Of a stretch of 64,000 nt of DNA, positions 1-8,615 are shown piece after piece. The stretch is taken from the NCBI GenBank assembly GCA_937988885.1, contig CALKHR010000080.1, forward strand, positions 124,001 to 188,000. The letters run 5' to 3'. Every line of letters starts with the position of its first letter. Position 1 is the first letter of the stretch. The notes beneath the pieces are model-generated. The model was not told the origin of the DNA. It saw nothing but the letters and a program-made list of their open reading frames with translations, and made no database searches. This DNA comes from an uncultured Roseiflexaceae bacterium. GTDB lineage: Bacteria > Chloroflexota > Chloroflexia > Chloroflexales > Roseiflexaceae. Position numbers and translations under genes: made by a program.

Positions 1-289
1 GAAGCTTGCCAGCGCCACACCGCTATCTCGTACCTTGGGCAGGTGCAGCAGTTCCCCGCCACGCAGGATAAGCGCTACACGTCGATGTATTATTTGGAGC
101 TTGGCGAGTGATCGTGCAGGCGAAGCTATAGAACGCCAAAGAGCGCTTTTCTGTGCGCCGAACCGTATCCCACACGTCTCGGAGCATGTGATGTCGATGG
201 GTTGCCGCACGCAGCGCATCGACATCACAAAACGCATATTGTTGCTGGAAGCGAAACGGCAAATCGTTGCTGTTCAGTAAATAGAGCAT
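1..289 (-). pseudogene. possible broken or partial gene at the left edge
   Basis: On the minus strand one frame (289 to 23) opens with MLYLLNSNDLPFRFQQQYAF and stays protein-like for about 60 residues. From about position 110 the neighbouring frame becomes the more protein-like one, with RRVALILRGGELLHLPKV, and runs off the window edge. Each half looks better in a different frame, which suggests a frameshifted or decayed gene whose 3' part lies outside. The second segment faintly resembles the start of a Nudix-type strand, but that is a guess. No Shine-Dalgarno (SD) sequence precedes the ATG at 289. It could equally be non-coding. Confidence 0.2.
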
Positions 290-624
290 ACATAGGATGT
301 ATTTGGATTGAGAAATGTATTGATCTCAGAATTATACTCAAGTTGAAACAGGTTTCTTCTATCTTTCTGTTGTTCATTTTTGATAAATGAGGAATGCTTC
401 GAGATGCTATAAATAAATGTGAACAGGGCCAATTATAATTGATAATCGAAATTGACGCTCTGAAAAGCTTATGTTATAGTTAGGCATGGTACCAATCTCC
501 GAAGCGAATATCGTACGTCTGTAGATTTCAGACACAACCTTCTTCTGCCACAATCCTGCCAACGCTCAGCAGCCGAAACGCACATTCTGGACAACATTCT
601 CTTTCATAGACGAGGAGAAAACGT
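290..624. other. intergenic region upstream of the Rieske operon
   Basis: AT-rich gap with no convincing gene. It holds the promoter at 452-480 and a leader of about 140 nt before the Rieske start codon. Nothing else was recognised. Confidence 0.5.
452..480 (+). promoter_or_regulatory. sigma70-type promoter of the respiratory operon
   Basis: TTGACG at 452-457 and TATAGT at 475-480, separated by 17 bp. Both hexamers are close to consensus. It points at the Rieske gene 145 bp downstream, so the transcript would carry a leader of roughly 137 nt. Confidence 0.7.
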
Positions 625-1335
625 ATGTCAGAACCGCGTAATGCAGGACGGCGCATCATATCTCAAGCCGATGCGGATGCGATCTCAGCGAAATCTGGTG
701 TGCAGAAGCCAACCCCCACAACAACCACCAAAGGCTCGGGCATCAATCGTCGCGAAGTGCTTGCCGTTGCAATGGCTGGCTCGGCTGCGCTATTGACTGC
801 TGGCGGCCTAGTGTTCCTCACCGCCCCCGATCCGGCTGGCGACCCTCTGCTGGGCCAGCTCGTCCCTCCCCTCTCGGTCGATCCTAATACGGGCGTCAAG
901 ACGTATCCTGTCGCTGGCGGTTTTGCGTACCCACGTATTAAAGCGGGCACGTTCGGCGGTATCTTCACATTGAGCAAAAAGGCGAGTGAGTACAGCGTTG
1001 ATGATCCGCCGGAGCTCAATGCGGATGGTAAGTTCTACATTGTGAAGGTGCCGCCCGATTCCGAGATTAAGCCCGTACCCGACGAGGATAATCAGGTGAA
1101 TGCTGAGGGCATTATGGCGATCTACCAAGTATGCGTTCACCTTGGCTGTCTCGTGCCCTACGATGCGCCTCAACGACGCTTCATCTGCCCGTGCCACGGC
1201 TCAACCTACGAACGCAACACCAAATATGTGCGTGGCCCCGCTCCGCGCGATCTCGATCAGTTCCGCGTGCGAGTAGTGAACGACACGATCATCGTCAACA
1301 CCGGCCAACGGGTGCTGGGGAATCCTCACGCCTAA
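625..1335 (+). CDS. Rieske 2Fe-2S protein of a cytochrome bc-type complex
   Basis: Rieske iron-sulfur subunit that passes electrons from quinol to the cytochrome c of a bc/b6f-like complex on the outer face of the membrane. An N-terminal arm of about 42 residues ends in NRREVL, followed by one hydrophobic segment (about 45-66), so export as a membrane-anchored, Tat-like protein is likely. Box I CVHLGC gives ligands C170 and H172; box II CPCHGS gives C188 and H191; C175 and C190 are placed for the usual disulfide. The start is set by a GAGGAG ribosome site (SD) just upstream of ATG 625. It is the first gene of a four-gene same-strand run sharing the promoter at 452-480. Family call is firm; electron acceptor inferred from neighbours. 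Confidence 0.93.
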   Translation: MSEPRNAGRRIISQADADAISAKSGVQKPTPTTTTKGSGINRREVLAVAMAGSAALLTAGGLVFLTAPDPAGDPLLGQLVPPLSVDPNTGVKTYPVAGGFAYPRIKAGTFGGIFTLSKKASEYSVDDPPELNADGKFYIVKVPPDSEIKPVPDEDNQVNAEGIMAIYQVCVHLGCLVPYDAPQRRFICPCHGSTYERNTKYVRGPAPRDLDQFRVRVVNDTIIVNTGQRVLGNPHA

Positions 1336-1404
1336 TGCTTGCGCCCGAGTGTTGTTCGCTTGAGCATACACCGCGTTTCGTCCATATGTAGAGGGAGTAG
1401 TGCG

Positions 1405-2994
1405 ATGGCGACACAGCCAGCCGACCGCCCGAACACTCGGCAACGCCTACAGGCGTGGATCGCCGAGGTGGGGCGTTCGTTCTTCCCAAGTATGGGCATG
1501 CAGGAATGGCGTTCAATTCTGCGAGGCGAGCCTGCGCCGCGTCCTAATCCCCGAATGCGTGTCCATAGCAACAGTTTTTGGTACCATATTCGCCCCCGTT
1601 CGCTTTCGGAGGAAGCGACCGCGTGGTATTACACCGCCGGTTTGGGTTGGTTGAGCTTCTACCTGTTTATGGTCGAGGCGATCACCGGCCTGATCCTAAT
1701 GATCTTCTACGTGCCATCGGCGGCGGAAGCCTACCCCAGCATGGTGCAGATCATGACCGACGTGCCGCTGGGCAACCTGATGCGCAACGTGCATCGGCTC
1801 GGCGCGCACTTGATGGTCGCGATCGTGGCACTGCACATGCTGCGCACCTTCATCACGGCCTCGTATAAACCACCTCGGCAGTTCATCTGGGTGACGGGCG
1901 TGGTGCTGCTGCTGGTCACGTTGTTCCTCTCGTTCAGCGGCTATTTGCTGCCGTGGGATCAGTTGGCCTATTGGGCGGTCACGATCGGCAGTTCGATGGC
2001 CGACGCCACGCCCGGCCTGGGCGATGCGGCCAACAAACTGCTGCGCGGCGCCGTTGATGTGGGCCAGGGCACGCTGCTGCGCTTCTACTTGCTGCATATC
2101 TTCCTGTTGCCCGGCGTCGCCATCATCCTGATCAGCGTGCACTACTACGCCGTGCGCAAGCAGGAGATCTCGCCCATCCACGAACTGTTCGACAATGTGC
2201 CACCCACGCGCCGCAAGATCCCGTTCCTGCCCGATCAGGTCTACTTCGAGATCGCGGTGATCGCAGTGCTGACCTTCGGCCTGATCTTCATCAACCAGTT
2301 TATCTGGAACGCGAAGCTCGAAAGTCACGCCAACCCGTTTGTGACGCCGCAACACACTCGCGCACCCTGGTACTTCCTGTTCCTGCAAGGGATGCTCAAG
2401 GTTGGCGATAAGTTCTTCTTCGGCCTGCTGCTGTTCGGTGTGATGTTTGTGGCGCTGACGGTGCTGCCTTACCTCGACCGCAATCCGAGCCGTAAGTTCA
2501 AGGATCGCAAAGTGGCCTTGACGGGTGCGGCGGTTGCCACAGTGCTGATCGGTTTCCTGACCTACGCGGGTTTGGCCTCGTATGGTATCCAGGAGACAGC
2601 CACGAGCGAACTGGTCTTCGAATGGGTGCCCGGCGAGGGCGAGGGCAAGCCCGATCATGTGCCGTTCGACCTCTTGCCGAACCAGTTGATCACGTGGGAT
2701 TCGGCGGCCAACGGGCGGCAGGGTGGTTTTGTAGCGGGCGATGCCAGCCAGCTCTCGCCCGAGGCGGTGGCGCTCTTCGAGGAGTTCCAGGAGGATGTGG
2801 AGTATTGGCTTAAACACGATAAAGCGTTCGCGGATGCTGGTGGTAGCGCCACACTGACAATTGCGCCGTGGCAACTCGACGAGCAAGGCCAGATCTCCTT
2901 GAAGAAGGTGACGCTGCAACTGTTCGTCGATCAACGTCCACAGCCCGAAACCGTTCGCTTTATCAGCCGCACCAAGGATCTCCCGGCCCAGTAG
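1405..2994 (+). CDS. cytochrome b, b6 and subunit IV fused
   Basis: Quinol-oxidising cytochrome b. The longer frame from TTG 1339 has no ribosome site; ATG 1405 follows GAGGGAG, giving 529 residues. About seven membrane helices are visible: four of the b6 part, then three of the subunit IV part. Heme ligands fit H130 and H144 in the second helix and H231 and H246 in the fourth; the 15-residue step of the second pair is the b6-type spacing. PWDQ follows helix three and an APWYF motif stands at the quinol-site PEWY position. About 110 residues after the last helix form an unusual acidic extension without heme motifs. Second gene of the operon. Confidence 0.92.
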   Translation: MATQPADRPNTRQRLQAWIAEVGRSFFPSMGMQEWRSILRGEPAPRPNPRMRVHSNSFWYHIRPRSLSEEATAWYYTAGLGWLSFYLFMVEAITGLILMIFYVPSAAEAYPSMVQIMTDVPLGNLMRNVHRLGAHLMVAIVALHMLRTFITASYKPPRQFIWVTGVVLLLVTLFLSFSGYLLPWDQLAYWAVTIGSSMADATPGLGDAANKLLRGAVDVGQGTLLRFYLLHIFLLPGVAIILISVHYYAVRKQEISPIHELFDNVPPTRRKIPFLPDQVYFEIAVIAVLTFGLIFINQFIWNAKLESHANPFVTPQHTRAPWYFLFLQGMLKVGDKFFFGLLLFGVMFVALTVLPYLDRNPSRKFKDRKVALTGAAVATVLIGFLTYAGLASYGIQETATSELVFEWVPGEGEGKPDHVPFDLLPNQLITWDSAANGRQGGFVAGDASQLSPEAVALFEEFQEDVEYWLKHDKAFADAGGSATLTIAPWQLDEQGQISLKKVTLQLFVDQRPQPETVRFISRTKDLPAQ

Positions 2995-3045
2995 CCGATC
3001 GGTGGCTGGCGATGCGGCTAGCCACCTGAGCATGGATTGAATGCT

Positions 3046-3993
3046 ATGACCCGAAACTTGCTGATCGCAACGCTCTTTCTGCTCGGTTCGACGCTGCTGC
3101 TCGGCTATATTTGGGTGCGTGAACATTATGTGCTCAGTGCGCGAGCGGCCCGCTTCGAAGGGACGCTATTGGCCCACGGTGCCGCCGATTACGAGCAGTA
3201 TTGTGCGAGTTGTCACGGCTTGGTTGGCGAAGGCGGGGTGAGTGCGGGCGCGCCGCGCATCAACAATCTGCTGGTGACGCTGAGGGAGCAGAACCGTCTT
3301 GATGGCCCGAACGGCATCCTCGCCAAGTACGGCTCGGTGACGAACTTCGTGCAGGCCACCGTCACGTCGGGTGTGCGCGGCACGGCCATGCCCGCTTGGA
3401 GCAACCGCTTCGGCGGTGCGCTGCGCGATGACCAGATCCGCAATATCGTCGCTTATGTCTCGAGTTGGTGGGACGAGTCGGGCAACCCGCGCATCAGCGC
3501 CGATGCCCAAAACGTAGCCGTCTCCTACCGAGCCACTGCGGAGGCGGTGGCGCTAGCACAGGCCGCTGCTAATACACCGTTCGGGCGTGGCCAGGTGATC
3601 TTTTCATCGCAGTGTTCCGCGTGCCATCAATTGACCAGCGCCGATAGCACTATCCCCGCACCTGGGTTGGGTGGCAAGTTCTCGCCGGAGGGTAACGCGG
3701 CGTTTGGGACATCGCTTCCGAACGGCAAGCCCGCCACACCCGCTAACTTCTTCGAGTGGGTGAGGCTTGGTGGCGCGGCCTTCGCCGATCAAGAGATTCA
3801 ACCCAACGCTGGCCACGGCCCATTCATCATCCAAGCCATGCCAGCCTTCCCGAACCTGACCGACGAGCAATTGGCCGATCTGCTGGCCTTTATCAGTGCG
3901 CACGATCGAGATGGTGAGGTCACACTGCCGTCCCTAGGGCCGGATGGCCAACCGCTGCCCGAGCAGCCCGCCGAAACGCCCGCTAGCGAGTAA
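3046..3993 (+). CDS. membrane-anchored diheme cytochrome c
   Basis: Likely cytochrome c subunit accepting electrons from the Rieske protein. An N-terminal hydrophobic segment (about residues 5-24) anchors the protein, with the rest outside. Two class I c-type domains follow: CASCH near residue 53 with AMPAW as distal Met region, and CSACH near residue 191 with AMPAF. The C-terminus is Pro/Glu-rich. A TTG at 3037 in the same frame is an alternative start; neither start has a strong SD, and ATG 3046 was chosen because the hydrophobic anchor begins right after it. It lies 51 bp after cytochrome b and 37 bp before the next gene. Each domain is of usual length. Confidence 0.9.
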   Translation: MTRNLLIATLFLLGSTLLLGYIWVREHYVLSARAARFEGTLLAHGAADYEQYCASCHGLVGEGGVSAGAPRINNLLVTLREQNRLDGPNGILAKYGSVTNFVQATVTSGVRGTAMPAWSNRFGGALRDDQIRNIVAYVSSWWDESGNPRISADAQNVAVSYRATAEAVALAQAAANTPFGRGQVIFSSQCSACHQLTSADSTIPAPGLGGKFSPEGNAAFGTSLPNGKPATPANFFEWVRLGGAAFADQEIQPNAGHGPFIIQAMPAFPNLTDEQLADLLAFISAHDRDGEVTLPSLGPDGQPLPEQPAETPASE

Positions 3994-4030
3994 CCATCGG
4001 ATCGTTCGCAGATGACAAGACAGGGCAACT

Positions 4031-4726
4031 ATGGAAACGATCTTTGGCGTGAAACGCAATGAGGCGGTCCTCTTCATCGTATGCCAACTCCTGTTCGCCG
4101 TGTTGGTGCTGTTGGTATGGAACACGGGCTTCTTCGGCTTGATGCCGAGCATCGCCGATGCCGTGCACCAGGAACTGCCGTTCCTCAGCGCCATCCCTGG
4201 GCTGAGTGAGCTGCCCGATCAGAGCATCAGCCGCCTGTTCATCTCCGCGATGCTCTACCTATTCGCGTTGATCTACGCGCTTAGCTCATTGGTGATCGGC
4301 GGGTATCGCTCGGTGTTGGGCCTGTTTCTTGGCCTGAGCGTGCTGTCGTTCGCTGCGTGGGTAGCGTTGAACTACTGGATCATCGCGGGATTCCTGAATG
4401 CGACGGGTGTGCTGCTCTATGCCGCCGTCACGATCGTGCTGTTGGGCGCGTGGGGCGTGTTCCTGATGTTCTGCATCAACCGTGACCACGATGCGAGTGC
4501 GGTGTTCCTGATGCGCTTTGGCCTGGGCTTGGGCCTGTTCATCACCATCACGCAGATCCTCGCGCTGCTCACCCCCGAATGGCGCAGCCCAACCCAGGGC
4601 ATTCCGGTGCTCTACACACTCACCCTGAACGGATTTATCGGCATTTTCCTGGCGGGTGTGGGTGGCAATATGCTCTGGCGCGACCGACGTCAAGCCCTGC
4701 TGGCGACTGGCCGCAAAAGGCGCTGA
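4031..4726 (+). CDS. six-helix membrane protein of the cytochrome bc operon, function unknown
   Basis: I do not recognise the family. The 231-residue protein has about six hydrophobic segments (near residues 13-32, 70-92, 95-122, 126-146, 163-182 and 194-214) and a basic C-terminus. There are no heme-binding CxxCH or metal motifs. It is the last gene of the respiratory operon, 37 bp after the cytochrome c and directly before a terminator, so an extra subunit or assembly factor of the bc-type complex is the simplest inference. An alternative is an unrelated membrane protein that happens to be co-transcribed. Confidence 0.75.
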   Translation: METIFGVKRNEAVLFIVCQLLFAVLVLLVWNTGFFGLMPSIADAVHQELPFLSAIPGLSELPDQSISRLFISAMLYLFALIYALSSLVIGGYRSVLGLFLGLSVLSFAAWVALNYWIIAGFLNATGVLLYAAVTIVLLGAWGVFLMFCINRDHDASAVFLMRFGLGLGLFITITQILALLTPEWRSPTQGIPVLYTLTLNGFIGIFLAGVGGNMLWRDRRQALLATGRKRR

Positions 4727-4749
4727 GCTCAAGCCAAGCGAAAGACACG

Positions 4750-4784
4750 AAACGGCTGGCAGGATGCGCTCCTTCCAGCCGTTT
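4750..4784 (+). terminator. terminator hairpin after the respiratory operon
   Basis: Perfect 10-bp inverted repeat AAACGGCTGG / CCAGCCGTTT with a 15-nt loop, 23 bp after the last operon gene and before the convergent sbcD-like gene. The arm ends in TTTG but there is no long T run. Confidence 0.6.
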
Positions 4785-4857
4785 GTATGTTGGAAAAGAG
4801 GTTTACCGCAGCCGAAGCCGGCATTGGTCGCATCGTCTGCGAAGCGGACACCCTCAG

Positions 4858-6081
4858 CTATTCTTCGGTGAACAGTTCCTCGGCGGCCTCCATCAGTGCT
4901 TTGAGGCGATCAGGTGGCGTCTGTTTGGCCTGAAGGTACAACTCAAGCGCTCGGCGCGGTGTCAACCCTTCGAGCAGATCGCTGTTGGCCTCTCCCAAAC
5001 GGCTGCGGTTCGTGCGCTCCACCTCAATCGCAATTGTCGCGATGTGGAATGCTCCAGCATCGAGAAGCTTCTGCTGGATCTCATCGGTGCGCAGTTGCGG
5101 GGCCTGATCGGCGCGAGCCTCCACCCGTACACGCACAACTGCATCCCGTAGATCGCGCTTCTCGATAGCGAGCGCCACGCGGGCCTGTGCATCGGGACTG
5201 TTGCGCACATCCACATCGATCGTTACGAATGGTCGGGCATGCAGCTTGTGGAACTGCCAGCGCGTGCGGTCCTTCTCCAACTCGACCATCACGCAGCCCT
5301 TATCCTCGTGCTCCTCGCCGAAGTCGATCCGCTCGATGCTGCCTGGGTAGACGATCGGCGGATTCTCGCCCAGCGACTGGTGCTTGTGGATATGGCCCAG
5401 CGCCACATAATCGATGCCCGGCTGCGTCACCAAGCTACGGGGCAGGATCAAGTCCTTGCCGAGCATAATCTGGCGTTCGGCGCCCGTGGTGGCCCCATCG
5501 ATCGAGCCGTGGATCGTGAGCACCGTGGGGATATTCGGATCAAGATCCTCGGCGGCGGTGCGCACAAAATTCTCGATCCGCTGCATCAGCATTACCTCGA
5601 CCTCTAAGAAGGAGGCCAACCGCATCTCCTCCTTGGTCAGCAGGGCGTGGCGTGTGACCCAGGGTAGCGCGATCAGCTGCAGTGGCCCTGCGCGCGTCTC
5701 GATCAGGTGGCTGCGTGGCCGATCCGCGATCGTCACGCCATCGACCATCAGTGTGTCAAAGATCTCGATCGAGTGAGCGCGGCCCGCTGTGGGCGAAATA
5801 TCGTGGTTGCCCGTGAGGATCACGACGGGCAAGCCTGCTTGGCGCACACGATTGATACGTTTGGCAAACTCGCGCTGATGCGTTGGGTTTGGCGTACGGC
5901 TCTTGTACACGTCGCCAGCGATCAGCACAATATCGGCCCCGGCGTTCAAGCCCACCTCGATCGCCTCATCGAGACGCTCCAGGTAATCGACAAGTCGAGA
6001 GTGCAACCCACTGGTTGGGTCGACTCGGCCATAATTCTCCATGCCGATATGCAAATCAGCCAAATGCAGCATTCTAATCAT
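4858..6081 (-). CDS. sbcD: SbcD-like DNA double-strand break repair exonuclease
   Basis: Calcineurin-like metallophosphoesterase of the SbcD/Mre11 group, which processes DNA ends with the ATPase SbcC. Metal-binding motifs are all present: D9 and H11 (LADLHIG), D57 (AGDVYK), N92-H93-D94 (GNHD), HGSIDGA and the late GHIH. The 407-residue length fits SbcD with its C-terminal capping domain. ATG 6081 has a GAGGG 12 nt upstream; a second ATG three codons later is possible. No sbcC lies next to it: the gene stands alone, convergent with the respiratory operon. If SbcC is encoded elsewhere the function is ordinary; otherwise a different DNA-repair phosphoesterase is possible. Confidence 0.85.
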   Translation of the reverse strand: MIRMLHLADLHIGMENYGRVDPTSGLHSRLVDYLERLDEAIEVGLNAGADIVLIAGDVYKSRTPNPTHQREFAKRINRVRQAGLPVVILTGNHDISPTAGRAHSIEIFDTLMVDGVTIADRPRSHLIETRAGPLQLIALPWVTRHALLTKEEMRLASFLEVEVMLMQRIENFVRTAAEDLDPNIPTVLTIHGSIDGATTGAERQIMLGKDLILPRSLVTQPGIDYVALGHIHKHQSLGENPPIVYPGSIERIDFGEEHEDKGCVMVELEKDRTRWQFHKLHARPFVTIDVDVRNSPDAQARVALAIEKRDLRDAVVRVRVEARADQAPQLRTDEIQQKLLDAGAFHIATIAIEVERTNRSRLGEANSDLLEGLTPRRALELYLQAKQTPPDRLKALMEAAEELFTEE

Positions 6082-6677
6082 ATGCGCTGTGTACCCTCAG
6101 TATCGTTCGGCGGTGCTCAATTCACTTGGCATTGTAGAGAAGAAAGATCGGCCCGTCAAATGCGGCGGATTCCACACATACAGTCCAGCCCATTTGACGA
6201 TACAAAAAGTGCACTCGATATTGAGTGGAAAAGTAGAACAAACATCCTAAAACGGTTACCGCCTCGCATGAAAAACGCTTGACACTCTGCTCTCATATAC
6301 GGCCCGCTTCCTCGGTGTTACAACCAGAAAAACATGTGGGATAATGTGGGATAAGTTGGGATATCTTTGGGAAAACCGGTGTAAAATGAAATGCGAACAC
6401 ATTTTCGTATTTAAAAGAAATTATCGCATTAGAATGCGGAAAAAAGCACATGCTCAAAAGCATGATCTAGCCAATTGATGGGTTGGATGGTACAATAACC
6501 CTATCTCCGTTCTTGAACAATTTTGGGTCTTTTTGCCTTAAACGTCGCCGACGGAGCAGATAGCAGCAGATAAAGCGGGATAGAATGCGCTGCGCCGCTA
6601 GGCAGTGGGTGTAAGCGCATAGTTCGCATCTAGCGGAGTCGCTGGTTGTGCCCGCTTACGACATAATGAGGTGGACA
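6082..6677. other. long divergent intergenic region
   Basis: About 600 bp between sbcD (minus) and the epimerase-like gene (plus), AT-rich and without a convincing gene. It contains a four-copy decamer array at 6334-6373, a small hairpin CATGCT/AGCATG at 6449-6464 and a TACAAT box at 6491-6496 without a clear -35. Regulatory content is likely because it serves two divergent genes. Confidence 0.5.
6334..6373 (+). repeat. four phased copies of a TGGGATA decamer
   Basis: ATGTGGGATA occurs twice back to back (6334-6343, 6344-6353), followed by AGTTGGGATA (6354-6363) and TCTTTGGGAA (6364-6373). The TGGGA core recurs every 10-11 bp, that is, on one face of the helix, about 300 bp upstream of the epimerase-like gene. 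This is the pattern of an array of regulator sites; no regulator is assigned. Confidence 0.55.
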
Positions 6678-7616
6678 ATGGCGCGTTATCTCATTGCTGG
6701 TGCTGGCGGTTATGTTGGCTCACGTTTGGCAGAACGTCTCCTTCAAGCGGGTCACTCAGTGCGTGGCCTCGTGCGCAACACCGATTCCGATACCGTTCAG
6801 CGCCTCGCTGCTCTTGGGATGTCGGTTTGGGAAGGTGATCTTACCAAGCCCGAAAGTTTAGTCGGCGTCGCCAACGGTATTGAACGGGTATATAATCTCA
6901 CCACGGCCCCTCTCCTTGATCTGCATTTAGTACAACGAGTTTTTGTTGAAGGTAATCGCAACCTCATCGCAGCCTGTTCACGCTCGCGAACGGTCTCAGC
7001 GTACCTCTTCACCGGTAATGTGGCTTCTTACGGTGATCGCGGCGATACGTGGCTCACTGAGGATTCCACTGTTATGCCGAATCACCCGCTCGGCCACATT
7101 ATGGTGGAGGCCGAACAGGCCATGCTCGACCTGATACGCGTCCATCACTTCCCAGCTATGTTGTTGCGTGTTGCCTCTATCTACGGCCCCGGGCGCGATT
7201 TCATCGACGCCGTGCAGGCCAACACCGTGCCGCTGATCGGCAATGGCCGCAACTTCCTCTCGCACATTCATATCGACGATCTCATCGATGTGCTCGACCT
7301 GCTTGCGATTGAAGGTCAGCCAGGTGCAGTTTATAATGTGGCCGACGATGAGCCGACCCGTGCCCGCGACTTCTACGGCGAGATCCACGAGCGCCTGGGC
7401 TTGGAGCCGCCGCAGTTCTTCTCGAAGGCGATGGCATTGGCCGCAGGTATGGACCCATCGGTGGTGGGGATGGCCTCAGCATCGGTGCGCCTGAGCAATC
7501 AGCGCATCACCCAGGAGTTGGGGCTGTCGCTGCGGTATCCGAGCTTCCGTGTTTGGCTCGATGAGCGCCTACACGGAACGCCGTCCGAGGAATTGGCTCT
7601 TTCTGTTGCGATCTAA
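6678..7616 (+). CDS. NAD(P)-binding extended SDR (epimerase-like) protein
   Basis: Rossmann-fold protein of the NAD-dependent epimerase/dehydratase type. The N-terminal GAGGYVGSRL is the dinucleotide-binding motif, and FTGNVASYGD, YGPGRDF and HIHIDDL are typical later motifs of extended SDRs. The start ATG 6678 sits 3 nt after GAGGTGG; an upstream in-frame ATG at 6648 lacks such a site. Length is 312 residues, usual for the family. Where the catalytic Tyr-x-x-x-Lys is expected the sequence reads PLGHIMVEAEQAML, with Leu and Met in place of Tyr and Lys, so classical chemistry may be lost. Substrate unknown. Confidence 0.85.
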   Translation: MARYLIAGAGGYVGSRLAERLLQAGHSVRGLVRNTDSDTVQRLAALGMSVWEGDLTKPESLVGVANGIERVYNLTTAPLLDLHLVQRVFVEGNRNLIAACSRSRTVSAYLFTGNVASYGDRGDTWLTEDSTVMPNHPLGHIMVEAEQAMLDLIRVHHFPAMLLRVASIYGPGRDFIDAVQANTVPLIGNGRNFLSHIHIDDLIDVLDLLAIEGQPGAVYNVADDEPTRARDFYGEIHERLGLEPPQFFSKAMALAAGMDPSVVGMASASVRLSNQRITQELGLSLRYPSFRVWLDERLHGTPSEELALSVAI

Positions 7617-7819
7617 AAACGATAGGTGCAATGCTGCAAGGGGCGCGTCGCTTTCACCGTTTGGTGTTGGCGGCGCGCCTTCGTTGCCACTGGATTGGTG
7701 ATTGTCTGTTGCCGTACTGTAGCCCAAACGCAATCATATGCAAGGCAAACTGGATGTATGCTACGTTTGGGTGGAGTTATTGCGGTACGCCCCGATAGCT
7801 TGCCGCAAGGAGATCGACC

Positions 7820-8569
7820 ATGAGTTACCGCCTACGGATTGCCCATCTCTACCCCGAGCAGATGAACATTTATGGGGATCGGGGTAACATCATCACGTTG
7901 CAGCAGCGCTGTGCCTGGCGTGGTATTGAGACTGAGATCGTGCCGGTTGGTGTGGGCTTGCAACTCGATTGGGCATCGGTCGATCTGGCGTTCTTCGGCG
8001 GAGGCCAAGATAGCGGCCAAGCGCTGATCGCCGACGATTTCCTGAATAACCACGGCCCAGCGCTCCGCGACGCGATCAACAACGACCTGGTGATGCTGAC
8101 GATCTGCGGTGGGTATCAGATGCTCGGCCACTACTTCCTGACCCACACTGGCGAGAAACTCCCCGGCATTGGCGCGCTCGATCTGTACACGGTCGGCGGC
8201 ACCGTACGCCTGATCGGGAATACGGTGGTGGAGTTCGAGGGGCCGTCGGCGTCGGTGAAGTTGGTGGGTTTCGAGAATCACAGCGGGCGCACCTACTTGG
8301 GGAGCGCTGTACGCTCACTCGGGCGTGTGCTGGTGGGTGCGGGCAACAACGGTGAGGATGGCAGCGGCGGCGCGATCTACCGCAACACCTTCGGCTGTTA
8401 CATGCACGGCTCCCTGCTACCCAAGAACCCGCAGTTCGCCGATCATCTGATCAGCTTGGCGCTGCAGCGGCGCTACGGTCCTCAGGTGACGCTCGCACCC
8501 CTGCACGATGATCTTGAGCTTGCAGCGCAGCGCACCATGATCGATCGCTTGATGAACGCTCGCAATTAA
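7820..8569 (+). CDS. gatD: lipid II isoglutaminyl synthase, glutaminase subunit GatD
   Basis: Class I glutamine amidotransferase that releases ammonia from glutamine so that its partner MurT can amidate the D-Glu residue of lipid II. Family signatures are YPEQMNIYGDRGNI at the N-terminus, nucleophile C96 in TICGGYQMLG and H196 in GCYMHGSLL; these positions nearly match those described for the staphylococcal enzyme (about C94 and H189). Length is 249 residues. A good AAGGAG lies 7 nt before ATG 7820. The usual neighbour MurT is absent here, and the gene sits between two SDR genes, so the partner must be encoded elsewhere. A cobyric-acid-synthase-like amidotransferase with another partner is the alternative. 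Confidence 0.85.
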   Translation: MSYRLRIAHLYPEQMNIYGDRGNIITLQQRCAWRGIETEIVPVGVGLQLDWASVDLAFFGGGQDSGQALIADDFLNNHGPALRDAINNDLVMLTICGGYQMLGHYFLTHTGEKLPGIGALDLYTVGGTVRLIGNTVVEFEGPSASVKLVGFENHSGRTYLGSAVRSLGRVLVGAGNNGEDGSGGAIYRNTFGCYMHGSLLPKNPQFADHLISLALQRRYGPQVTLAPLHDDLELAAQRTMIDRLMNARN

Positions 8570-8615
8570 ACGGGGCGTGTAGCCGCATGAGTAGCTACAT
8601 TCAGGAAGAGCACGC

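Noticed and set aside
1696..3126. 476-codon minus-strand ORF over cytochrome b
   Set aside because: Antisense shadow: His/Gln/Arg-rich translation without motifs, while the plus strand encodes a complete cytochrome b.
7626..7823. 65-codon plus-strand ORF before gatD
   Set aside because: Cys-rich, no ribosome site, and it overlaps the gatD start.
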